64,000 nucleotides of DNA from Micrococcus sp023147585 (GTDB lineage: Bacteria > Actinomycetota > Actinomycetes > Actinomycetales > Micrococcaceae). This document shows, in pieces, positions 34,526 to 40,947 of this stretch. The position numbers were made by a program, and so were the translations under genes. Location: positions 2,108,001 through 2,172,000 of the forward strand of contig NZ_CP085253.1 in NCBI RefSeq assembly GCF_044872765.1, read 5' to 3'. The notes below the pieces were generated by a model. It had not been told where the DNA came from. It worked only from the letters and a program-made list of their open reading frames with translations, and ran no database searches. Every line of letters begins with the position of its first letter. The stretch's first letter is position 1.

Positions 34526-35275
34526 TCAGAGGGGAAGGCTTGGGTTGTCTCTCTCTCGTGGGTTGTCATCGCTTGCGGTGCTGGGGCTGTCACCGTGCGG
34601 AAGAGGGGGCAAGTTGGACCTGCGGGTCTTATCAAAGCGTTTGGCTTCCAGCCGCCTGAGTTCCTGGCCGGCTCGCCGTGAGAGGTCTTCCATTGCTTGA
34701 CGGACATCTGCCAAGACGATGCGGTCTTCCAGAATCTCGTACTCAGTCGTGGCGGGGTCATACCTGTGCAGGTAGAACTGCTCACCTTCTTCGCTATCGA
34801 TCCTCACAGCCTGGCGACCCCCGATCATGGAGCGGACGATGATCCTCTCCGGGGTCATCAGTCGCCGGTCTAGGCGCTCGTCGAAGTGTTCGACCCCATG
34901 TCGCACCTGGGGATTATTGAGGACGCTGTTCTCTGAGACGTGCAACATCCGGCGCAGCTCTCGGCCCCGGAGTTCGGTGAACCTAGCCCGGGCGGCAAAC
35001 TCATCCTTCGACTCGTGTTCTTTCTGCCGACGGGGCAAAGGCCAGAGGATCTTACTGATCATGGCGGCCGCGTTGGCGGCGGTGCCAGCATGGCGGAACA
35101 CGTCAGTGTGGTTGGGCGGCCTACGGGACGCAGCTAGACGAACGTTCATCACAGCATTGGCACCCATCTTGCAATGCCGCTGTATCTCTTCAAGGAAGAG
35201 GGCCGCAGGGAAGTCGTCGAAGGTCGGCTCCGGCAGAGTCTCGGGGTGGTCTCCCATGTCTTCTGAGCGCATCAC
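34526..35275 (-). CDS. Island cargo protein with R-X4-H (HEPN-like) motif
   Basis: A 249-residue, mostly helical protein of a hypothetical family whose mark is the string EHFDERLD. Arg125 and His130 in VRHGVEHFDERLD form an R-X4-H motif as in HEPN-type RNases. Two helices before it (TAANAAAMISKILWP and ARFTELRGRELRRMLHV) could complete the helical bundle. The C-terminus is charged and Pro/Ser-rich. It lacks signal and membrane segments. A GTG (35275) is followed at once by ATG; a later ATG at 35254 is possible. Base composition is clearly lower in GC than the integrase end. An RNase or toxin role is inference from the motif and position. Confidence 0.62.
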   Translation of the reverse strand: MMRSEDMGDHPETLPEPTFDDFPAALFLEEIQRHCKMGANAVMNVRLAASRRPPNHTDVFRHAGTAANAAAMISKILWPLPRRQKEHESKDEFAARARFTELRGRELRRMLHVSENSVLNNPQVRHGVEHFDERLDRRLMTPERIIVRSMIGGRQAVRIDSEEGEQFYLHRYDPATTEYEILEDRIVLADVRQAMEDLSRRAGQELRRLEAKRFDKTRRSNLPPLPHGDSPSTASDDNPRERDNPSLPL

Positions 35276-35487
35276 CTGATCCTGTCAACATCGGGCCGTC
35301 AGGGGAAGCGATTTGTGGATGCGGCTCTCCCTGAGTTCCACAGCGTGCCCATGGGCCGATCTCGTCGTCATTTGTGGGTCTCCCGGACGAGTGGATTTGG
35401 TGACCGCCATGCCGTGCGTGCCCGTCCCACCGGCGGCCCGGGCATCGCCAGGTGCTCCGGGCCGCCGGGGGCGTCCGCCTCAGCAGT
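35276..35487. other. Gap between the replication operon and the cargo genes
   Basis: About 210 bp with no gene on either strand. No strong hairpin or tRNA was seen. On the minus strand a TTGACA (35283-35288) lies within 15 bp of the cargo start, too close to serve it as a normal -35 box. Confidence 0.4.
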
Positions 35488-36240
35488 TCAGGCGGCCGCG
35501 AGCGCAGGCGGGGGCCCGTATCCCTGGGTGGCCAGCGTGTCCGTCGCGGCGCGCACGTCGCCGTCGTGGTTCAGCAGCGCGTAGGCGGTGAACTGGTCGT
35601 AGTACACCCAAGGCTCGAACGGGGCCGTGTGCGGCCCGTAGGCACACAGGCGATCCCCGGTCGGGTCCAGTCCAGTTACGGCCGTCTGCTGGGCCCGTAG
35701 GAAGCCGGCCGGGCGCGTCCAGAACGCCCAGCCCTCGCTGCCCCCCTCTGCCTGGAGCGTCCATCCGGCAGGGGCGAGCACGTCCGCCCATGCCGTGCGC
35801 TCGTTGAAGTCCTCCCGGGGACACCATGAGCGCGGAGCGCTCGCGGCCAGTGGAGGACGCGGCCGATGGTCAGCGGCGGCAAACAGGGCGTGGACCCGCT
35901 CCCGTTCGGCTGCCGTCAGGACGGGCGCGGACCCGGGGCCGCCGGTCAGGGGCTCCCAGTGCGCCCCAGTCCCGTCCACGGAGGGGAGCCGGGCCACGGG
36001 CCCGGCGTCCGGTAGTGCAGTCCGAACCGCCTCCGGGGCGTGGGCCACCCAGTACGGGAAGCGCCACCGGCCGGACCGCGAGCGCTCGGCCCACCCATTC
36101 AACCGGCGTAGCAGCTCCAGGTGACCGGTGTGCTCGGCCAGGGCGTAGACCCGGGCGAGGTGGCGGCCCTCCGGGTCGTGCACTTCCAGAGCCTCCAGGA
36201 TTCGGGCCGGGGCGGCGGGGGTGTAAGGCTCTCGGGTCAT
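35488..36240 (-). CDS. Primase-associated domain protein without catalytic domains
   Basis: The 250-residue protein contains the segment found after prim-pol domains of actinobacterial phage and plasmid primase/helicases: CPREDFNERTAWADVLAPAG, then WAFWTRPAGF and WVYYDQFTAYALLNHDGDVR. The prim-pol active site (DxD) before it and the P4/DnaB helicase after it are both missing. The N-terminal 120 residues look like a helical DNA-binding region (RILEALEVHDPEGRHLARVY). Start ATG 36240 overlaps the upstream stop in ATGA. It is likely part of the element's replication module, perhaps as an accessory or recruiting factor for host or helper proteins. Confidence 0.68.
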   Translation of the reverse strand: MTREPYTPAAPARILEALEVHDPEGRHLARVYALAEHTGHLELLRRLNGWAERSRSGRWRFPYWVAHAPEAVRTALPDAGPVARLPSVDGTGAHWEPLTGGPGSAPVLTAAERERVHALFAAADHRPRPPLAASAPRSWCPREDFNERTAWADVLAPAGWTLQAEGGSEGWAFWTRPAGFLRAQQTAVTGLDPTGDRLCAYGPHTAPFEPWVYYDQFTAYALLNHDGDVRAATDTLATQGYGPPPALAAA

Positions 36241-36479
36241 CGGACGGCCTCCGTCATATGGCGGGCCAGCGCCGCCGGCGCGGTCCACGTCGCCGCGCGG
36301 GCCGACCAGCAACGCGGACAGGGGCACGCGGGCCAGTGCGGGCCGGGGGCACTCTTCTGGGCCAGTGCTACCTCCCTCAGCCTCGCATTCGGCCCGCCCG
36401 GTCGCAGGCTCCCGATGTAGGCGCACGCGCACGGCTCTAGCCGGCATCGGCACTCAGGCGTCGAAGAATGCCGCGTCAT
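36237..36479 (-). CDS. Small cysteine-rich protein
   Basis: An 80-residue protein with seven Cys in two clusters (ECRCRLEPCACA near the start and PACPCPRC in the second half), a pattern suited to zinc binding. It overlaps the end of the replication-type gene by 26 bp and couples by ATGA to the primase-associated gene. Composition is otherwise Ala/Pro/Arg-rich. The coupling at its 3' end is the main support that it is translated; the start could also be upstream at 36545. Confidence 0.5.
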   Translation of the reverse strand: MTRHSSTPECRCRLEPCACAYIGSLRPGGPNARLREVALAQKSAPGPHWPACPCPRCWSARAATWTAPAALARHMTEAVR

Positions 36480-37038
36480 CGGAGTGCACCTCCTCTGCGA
36501 GCGCCGGAGCGTCCTGGGGGTGTCCCTGCGGTGGTGACACGTCACGTTGAGCTGAGTCCCTTAGTCCATGCCTGTCCTGTCCTGTCCTGTCCCGTCCCGT
36601 CCCGACGTCACGCGTGACATGGCGGGTGACGTCACGCGTGACACCCGCTGGGGCTCCCCCCAGGGCCTCACACCCGCCGTCCGGCGGGCACAGGGAATGG
36701 TCCCCATTCCTGTGGGCTCTACTGCGCCGCTGGCGCTCGCGGTTCTGGAGGGTTCTCTTCAACGAGGCCTCGGTCGGCAGGTGGTCCAAGACGTTCACCA
36801 GGGTGACCGTCGAGTCGTCCACCGTGAGCAGACCGGCGGCGGCCAGCTCCGCGAGGGCGGCTTCCGGGTCGTCCACGTCAGAGGCGCGCCGGGCATCAAC
36901 CCGGCGAACGGCCCCATCTCGCAGGTCGAGCCGGGAGCACCGCTGAATCAGGGCCAGGTAGTGCCACCGCGCGGCGAGGGACAGCTCTAGCCCCTCCATG
37001 CGCTCCGTCCACAGGTCGTCCAGGCGGGTCCAGCTCAT
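36454..37038 (-). CDS. Replication-initiator-like protein carrying iteron-like repeats
   Basis: A 194-residue protein. The N-terminal 95 residues (MSWTRLDDLWTERMEGLELS, ARWHYLALIQRCSRLDLRDG, DPEAALAELAAAGLLTVDD) form a winged-helix/DnaD-like domain found in replication modules of actinophages and integrative elements. Then comes a basic stretch (KRTLQNRERQRRSRAHRNG) and a low-complexity tail (VTRDVTRHVTRDVGTGRDRT) encoded by DNA repeats at 36571-36642. The start overlaps the upstream stop in ATGA. I infer DNA-binding replication initiation; no nuclease or helicase motif is visible. Confidence 0.68.
   Translation of the reverse strand: MSWTRLDDLWTERMEGLELSLAARWHYLALIQRCSRLDLRDGAVRRVDARRASDVDDPEAALAELAAAGLLTVDDSTVTLVNVLDHLPTEASLKRTLQNRERQRRSRAHRNGDHSLCPPDGGCEALGGAPAGVTRDVTRHVTRDVGTGRDRTGQDRHGLRDSAQRDVSPPQGHPQDAPALAEEVHSDDAAFFDA
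36571..36605. repeat. Pentamer tandem repeat inside the replication-type gene
   Basis: Seven pentamers in a row: CCTGT four times, CCCGT twice, then CCCGA. They encode part of the Arg/Asp/Gly tail. Confidence 0.8.
36604..36642. repeat. Two iteron-like copies with a 12-bp palindrome
   Basis: GACGTCACGCGTGAC occurs at 36604-36618 and 36628-36642, spaced exactly 24 bp start to start. Each contains the perfect palindrome GTCACGCGTGAC. Iterons inside or beside an initiator gene often mark its replication origin. Confidence 0.55.
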
Positions 37039-37229
37039 GAGAGGTCACCTCCGCCCGTGACCGTGAGAGGGCCGGCGCAGTGCTGGGCCAGGGGGCCGCG
37101 AGCGCAGTCCCGGAGCGCGCCGGGTGCGGCGGGCGCGGCGCTCGCGGGTACCCTGGTGGTGTCGCCGTCAAACAACCTCATGGACGCCGCTCCCGCCTGG
37201 GGGCGGCGTTCGTCATGGGGGGCGCTCAA
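37035..37229 (-). CDS. Small hypothetical protein of the island operon
   Basis: A 64-residue protein of unknown function, rich in Ala, Pro, Gly and Arg. Its ATG overlaps the stop of the excisionase-like gene and its stop overlaps the start of the replication-type gene, both as ATGA junctions. That double coupling is the reason to accept it. Two Cys (LRDCARG and QHCAG) are 11 residues apart. No domain is recognised. Confidence 0.55.
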   Translation of the reverse strand: MSAPHDERRPQAGAASMRLFDGDTTRVPASAAPAAPGALRDCARGPLAQHCAGPLTVTGGGDLS

Positions 37230-37438
37230 AGGGTGTCACCGGCCCGCAGTGCGGCGAGGGAGGTGACCGGCTCGCGCAGGGCCAGCAGGTCGGCGGGGTC
37301 GATGCGGATAAGACGGGGGCCGTAGCGGTACGCGTTCAGCTCGCCCCGGGCGATCATTCGCCGGACGGTGACTGCGGAGACCTGTAGCCGGTCAGCGGCC
37401 TCCGCGATGGTCAGCTGATTGGTGAGCGAGTGGGGCAT
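37226..37438 (-). CDS. xis: Excisionase-like helix-turn-helix protein
   Basis: A 70-residue MerR/excisionase-type (HTH_17) protein: LTIAEAADRLQVSAVTVRRM is the helix-turn-helix and IARGELNAYRYGPRLIRIDP the wing. Such proteins bend DNA for excision and often also regulate the element. The ATG at 37438 has AAAGAGG five bases upstream; a TTG at 37459 would add seven residues. It heads the four-to-five-gene replication operon. An 11-bp inverted repeat lies just upstream. Confidence 0.8.
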   Translation of the reverse strand: MPHSLTNQLTIAEAADRLQVSAVTVRRMIARGELNAYRYGPRLIRIDPADLLALREPVTSLAALRAGDTL

Positions 37439-37450
37439 CTGGGCCTCTTT

Positions 37451-37498
37451 CGGACGCAACGAATACCGGTCCGTCCAGATGGGAGACCGTTGCGTCCG
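37451..37498. promoter_or_regulatory. Inverted repeat upstream of the excisionase gene
   Basis: CGGACGCAACG (37451-37461) and CGTTGCGTCCG (37488-37498) are perfect inverted copies separated by 26 bp, directly before the xis-rep operon. This suits a dimer-of-dimers operator or Xis sites. Confidence 0.5.
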
Positions 37499-37555
37499 GA
37501 AGTGCTGCGCGACCCGGCGGCGTGCTCACAGGGTATCAGTGGTGGTATCTCGTGC

Positions 37556-37972
37556 TCACCCCAGGGCGGATAGGTCCAGCTCCGTACACCCGGTGGAGGC
37601 CATCTTGTGCACCAGGGCGCGGAGGCGGTCTGCCGAGTACCGCACCGTCCGCCGGCATCGGGGACAACGGAACTCGTAACCGGCGCGCCTCGTTCCGGGG
37701 ATCGGCGCAGGCGGGTGTACCGGCACGCCACCGGTGGTGACCAATGGGCCTACCGGACGCCAGGCCGGCCTTGGCCCCCACTGGCGCACGGCGGTGTCCC
37801 TGCGGGCAGTCCGAATCTTCCCGGTGTTCGGCTGCTTGCGGTTCACCTCAGCGAGCAGGCTGAGTTCTTCATCGAACTGCGCGAGTTCGGTGACCTTGTG
37901 CCGCCCCCGGTCCGTACATGTGAGCGAGTAGAGGACGGCGTCTTCATACTCCCACCCCTCTTCCCGGGTCAT
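37556..37972 (-). CDS. Zinc-ribbon hypothetical protein
   Basis: A 138-residue protein. The C-terminal third has FRCPRCRRTVRYSADRLRAL with a later Cys in MASTGCTELDLS, a likely zinc-ribbon or zinc-knuckle. The N-terminus (YEDAVLYSLTCTDRGRHKVT) holds another Cys/His cluster. A basic middle region could bind nucleic acid. It lies between the integrase and the excisionase operon and is about 96 bp upstream of the xis ATG region. Proteins of this kind are common in actinobacterial integrative elements; role unknown. Confidence 0.65.
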   Translation of the reverse strand: MTREEGWEYEDAVLYSLTCTDRGRHKVTELAQFDEELSLLAEVNRKQPNTGKIRTARRDTAVRQWGPRPAWRPVGPLVTTGGVPVHPPAPIPGTRRAGYEFRCPRCRRTVRYSADRLRALVHKMASTGCTELDLSALG

Positions 37973-38056
37973 GCGTGCCAGCCCCCTTCTGCGCTCCGGG
38001 TAGCCCTCTGGGCATCCCTCGTGCCGCTGCTCATCTCCATGCCTCCCTTGCTAGCA

Positions 38057-38077
38057 GCGCGGCCCGGTCGGCCGCGC
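38057..38077 (-). terminator. Hairpin after the integrase gene
   Basis: An 8-bp perfect stem (38057-38064 with 38070-38077) 10 bp beyond the integrase stop. Confidence 0.45.
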
Positions 38078-38086
38078 ACGTCGTCC

Positions 38087-39313
38087 TCACACCTCATCGG
38101 CGGTCATTCGGTCCGCGAGCGCGGCCATGCGGTTGCGCTCGGCGTGCTGGTAGATGCGCACGGCCTTGGGGTCGCTGTGCCCGGCGAATGCCATCAGCTC
38201 GGCCTCTGTGGCCCCGTGCTGGCCCAGGCGGGTCATGCCCGTGTGCCGCAAGTCGTGGAAGCCGAACGATGTGTAGGGGGGCAGCTCGGCGCGCTCGCGG
38301 TCCGCGTTGAGTAGGGCAACGGCCGCGTGGAACCGCTTGCGGATCGTGTTCGGATTGTTGAGCTGGTTCCCGCCTCCGCGCCGGGGGAACAGCAGGGCGT
38401 CAGGGGCGGCCCCGACATGGCCGGCCAGGTGCTCGGCCAGGGCATCCCGGACGACGGCGGGCACGTACACCTCCCGGTCGCCAGCGGCCGACTTAGGGGC
38501 CGTCTCGTACAGCCCGCGCCCGCGCGCCTGAACCTGGGAAGCGATCCGCAGCATGACGCGCCCGGCCCGGTCCTGCGTGACGTGGCGACGGCGTAGGGCC
38601 AGCACCTCACCGATGCGCAGGGCGCACCACCCGGTCAGCAGGATCAGCGCCCGGTCCTCCGGGTAGAGCATGTGGGCGGCCAGTTGCTCCAGCTCCTCGG
38701 CGGGGAGGATGGTCACTTCCTTGACCTCGCGCCGCCGGCGGCGGGTCAGCTGAGGCACGGGGGAGGCATCGATCCACGGGGTGTAGCCCCGGGGCAGGTC
38801 GCGGGCGTCGCCCGTGGCGAACCGAAACAGGGCCGTGACGGTGCCGTGCACCTCCGGGGCCACGCTGGGGCCGTGCTCGGCCTCCAGGCGGTCCAGCCAT
38901 GCGTTCAGGTCGGCCGTCGTGACGGCGCTGACGGCGTGCTCCCCGAATGTGGGGAGGAAGTGGCCCTCCAGGTGGCGGCGGTAGGTGTAGACGGAGCCCC
39001 ATGCGAGTCCCTGGGCCTCCTTCCATGCGAGGAAGGTGGCGGCCAGCTCCCGGACGGTGCGGGCGGCCGCGCGCGCCTGAGCCTGGTGCGTGGCGGCGGT
39101 GGCCTTCATCTGGGCGCGGCGGGCGGCGGGCGGGGTGAATGTGCCCCGGGCTATCTCGCCCTGGGCGACGGCGAGCGCCGCGCGGGCATCGGTCAGGGTG
39201 GCGAACGTGCCCAGGCTGAACATGTTCCCGTTGTGGAATGCCCGCACGCGGTACTTGCCGCCGGGGTTCAGGGTGATGCCGGCGGGAAGCTTGGTGGCCT
39301 TGCGTGGGGGCAC
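38087..39313 (-). CDS. int: Tyrosine recombinase / integrase
   Basis: The 408-residue protein is a phage-type integrase. An AP2-like arm-binding N-terminus (GGKYRVRAFHNGNMFSLGTF) and a SAM-like core-binding domain (residues about 88-145, TVRELAATFLAWKEA) precede the catalytic domain. All key residues are visible: Arg233 in ALRIGEV, His353-x-x-Arg356 in FHDLRHTG, His379 in FAGHSD and Tyr388 in RIYQHA. It therefore looks active and would join attP to the tRNA-Ser(GCT) 3' end. The start codon at 39313 lies 150 bp from attR, with GTCAGTC repeats between. Confidence 0.95.
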   Translation of the reverse strand: MPPRKATKLPAGITLNPGGKYRVRAFHNGNMFSLGTFATLTDARAALAVAQGEIARGTFTPPAARRAQMKATAATHQAQARAAARTVRELAATFLAWKEAQGLAWGSVYTYRRHLEGHFLPTFGEHAVSAVTTADLNAWLDRLEAEHGPSVAPEVHGTVTALFRFATGDARDLPRGYTPWIDASPVPQLTRRRRREVKEVTILPAEELEQLAAHMLYPEDRALILLTGWCALRIGEVLALRRRHVTQDRAGRVMLRIASQVQARGRGLYETAPKSAAGDREVYVPAVVRDALAEHLAGHVGAAPDALLFPRRGGGNQLNNPNTIRKRFHAAVALLNADRERAELPPYTSFGFHDLRHTGMTRLGQHGATEAELMAFAGHSDPKAVRIYQHAERNRMAALADRMTADEV

Positions 39314-39331
39314 GGGGTGACCGTCTCTCTT

Positions 39332-39353
39332 TGGTCAGTCAGTAGTCAGTGAC
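39332..39353. repeat. GTCAGTCAGTAGTCAGT repeats at the right end, candidate arm sites
   Basis: GGTCAGTCAGTAGTCAGTGACC, longer than needed, shares GTAGTCAGT with the left-end cluster at 33591, in the same orientation. It is between the integrase start and attR. Confidence 0.4.
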
Positions 39354-39429
39354 CATGCTACTTTCTGTGCCCCTATGTCACCTTGTGTACGCATGGCCCA
39401 CCCGCCAAAATCGGCCCAGACATGCGGAA

Positions 39430-39458
39430 AGCCCCGGATTCCTGGGGAATCCGGGGCT
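39430..39458 (-). terminator. Terminator of the current tRNA-Ser(GCT) copy
   Basis: An 11-bp perfect stem with a 7-base loop lies 6 bp beyond the tRNA 3' end. It is carried by the island and replaces the original terminator now at the left end. Confidence 0.65.
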
Positions 39459-39463
39459 GACCA

Positions 39464-39478
39464 GCGGAGACGGGGGGA
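39464..39478. repeat. attR: right direct repeat within tRNA-Ser(GCT)
   Basis: The same 15 bases as at 33514-33528; here they complete the tRNA acceptor stem. Confidence 0.8.
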
Positions 39479-39553
39479 TTTGAACCCCCGGCTCAACTTT
39501 CGCCGAGCCCTTCATTAGCAGTGAAGTCCATTCGGCCGCTCTGGCACGTCTCC
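39465..39553 (-). tRNA. tRNA-Ser (GCT)
   Basis: Acceptor GGAGACG with CGTCTCC, long variable arm, T-loop GGTTCAAATCC, and anticodon loop CTGCTAA with anticodon GCT (reads AGC/AGU). Discriminator G; CCA is not encoded. The gene stays intact because the island supplies the last bases. Confidence 0.96.
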
Positions 39554-39708
39554 ATCCGTTCCGTCGGCGCCGTGACGGCGTTCAGGGAACCCGGTCAGCT
39601 TAGCCTGCGCGGGGGAGAGAGGGCAAAGGCTCTGCGCCGGGGATCGTCGTGCACCGTCTGCACCGCCGCCGGGCGCCCGTTCCCCTGCCGGGACAGAGAG
39701 GGCTCAGG

Positions 39709-39750
39709 CGAAAGGGCCCCGGATCACCGTGGTGATCCGGGGCCCTTTCG
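39709..39750. terminator. Terminator after the PRC-barrel gene
   Basis: A perfect 20-bp stem (39709-39728 with 39731-39750) with a 2-base loop, 36 bp beyond the stop of the minus-strand gene. Confidence 0.75.
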
Positions 39751-39786
39751 GCCTCACTCGACCTCAGCGGCCGGGCGTCGCGTGAC

Positions 39787-40656
39787 TCAGATGCGGTCGT
39801 TGCGATCGTTCAGGTCGGCGCGATCGGTGGTGGTGTCACCGTCGATCTTGACGTCCTCGTGGCGCAGCTCCTCGGAGACGGTCTCGGTCTCCTGGATCTG
39901 GCGCTTGCCCAGGGACACCTTCTCGGCCTCCACGGTCTTCTCGACGACCGGGGTCTCCTCGTAGGTGGTCACGGAGACCTCGCCGTCAGCGTCGGCGCGA
40001 CGGGCCTCGGCGGAGTTGGGATCCACGGACTCGCGCTCCACGACGACCTCTTCGCGGGTGACGGGCACCTCCACGGTCTCGGTGGTGGTGTAGGACTGCT
40101 TGCGCAGACGCACACGGCCGGAGGCCTTGCGCTCGGTGCCGACGTTCAGGTGCTCGTCACGGACGACGACGCCGTCAGCGTCGTTCACCTCGCGGCGGTC
40201 GGTGTCGACGACGTCACGGTCGGTGTCGACGACGTCGCGGTCGGTGTCGACGACGTCGCGGTCGGTGTCGACGACGTCGCGGTCGCCGACGACGCCGGCG
40301 GTGGTGTCCACGTCGCGGCGGTCCTCCACGTGGCCCTCAGTGGCGGTGTACTCCATGGAGTAGTACTCGTAGATGCGCTGCTCCTCCTGCGGGGTCAGCG
40401 AGCCGTCGGCGTCCACGTTCGGGGCATCCTTCACGAAGGCCTTCTCGTAGGGGACGGTGATGCCGTCGGCGGTGGTCTGCGCCTGCTGCAGCGGGATGAA
40501 GGTCTCGTTGGCGCCGAAGAGGCCGGTCTTCACGGTCACGAAGGTCGGCTCGTTGGTGACGTCGTCCAGGTAGACCTGGCCGACGGAACCGATCTTGTCG
40601 CCATCGGTGGCGTACACGGAAGCGTTCTGAAGCTGATCAAGCATGTTGCGGTCCAT
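39787..40656 (-). CDS. PRC-barrel and DUF2382 domain stress-type protein
   Basis: The 289-residue protein has a PRC-barrel at residues 1-75 (LQNASVYATDGDKIGSVGQV, then FVTVKTGLFGANETFIPLQQA), a linker with four copies of the heptad DRDVVDT, and a C-terminal DUF2382 domain (RLRKQSYTTTETVEVPVTRE, then SLGKRQIQETETVSEEL). This pairing is common in actinobacteria and deinococci and linked to general stress, but no activity is known. RBS AAGGAG precedes the ATG at 40656. A possible promoter, TTGACG (40728-40733) with AATTGT 18 bp on, lies upstream on the minus strand. Confidence 0.9.
   Translation of the reverse strand: MDRNMLDQLQNASVYATDGDKIGSVGQVYLDDVTNEPTFVTVKTGLFGANETFIPLQQAQTTADGITVPYEKAFVKDAPNVDADGSLTPQEEQRIYEYYSMEYTATEGHVEDRRDVDTTAGVVGDRDVVDTDRDVVDTDRDVVDTDRDVVDTDRREVNDADGVVVRDEHLNVGTERKASGRVRLRKQSYTTTETVEVPVTREEVVVERESVDPNSAEARRADADGEVSVTTYEETPVVEKTVEAEKVSLGKRQIQETETVSEELRHEDVKIDGDTTTDRADLNDRNDRI
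40196..40279. repeat. Four tandem 21-bp repeats in the PRC-barrel gene
   Basis: The 21-bp unit beginning CGGTCGGTGTCGACGACGTC is repeated four times with one base difference and encodes the acidic heptad DRDVVDT. Confidence 0.85.
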
Positions 40657-40947
40657 GGTATTTCTCCTTCTGGGTTGGGCTTTTTCTTTCCCGTACGACA
40701 AGAACAATTCCTCACGAGCGTCCTCCGCGTCAACCGTCGATCCACGACTTGCGGTTATTCCCAGGGTTCTCACAGCCGGGAGGGAAGCACCCCCCTCATT
40801 CCGCGATCTGTCAAGGATTCGCCGCGAGATCGCCTCTCGGCTCGACCTCGAGGATCGGCGGATCCCACGCCTTGACGGAAGGCGATAGGGTGTGGTTTTA
40901 CGCGGGCGAGGCTTCGGACGAGTCCGGAAGGAATCCCAGGAGGCAGT

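Larger units (their letters stand above)
33514..39478. mobile_element. Small integrative element in the 3' end of tRNA-Ser(GCT)
   Basis: A 5.95-kb segment is bounded by 15-bp direct repeats; the right copy lies in the acceptor and T-arm end of tRNA-Ser(GCT). Next to the tRNA is a tyrosine integrase, followed on the same strand by a zinc-ribbon protein, an excisionase-like protein, a replication-type operon and two cargo genes. All genes run on the minus strand and several overlap by ATGA. Cargo (33.6-35.3 kb) is visibly lower in GC (roughly 52-63 % in sampled lines) than the rest. No relaxase, FtsK/Tra, capsid or terminase gene is present, so it is either a satellite-type element, a mini-AICE, or a remnant. 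Confidence 0.88.

Noticed and set aside
34369..34785. 138-residue minus-strand frame overlapping both cargo genes
   Set aside because: It lies in another frame over two better-supported genes. A short part across the 104-bp gap could be translated but has no ribosome site or recognisable feature.
40196..40279. CRISPR-like short repeats
   Set aside because: The 21-bp units are contiguous without spacers and lie in a coding frame.
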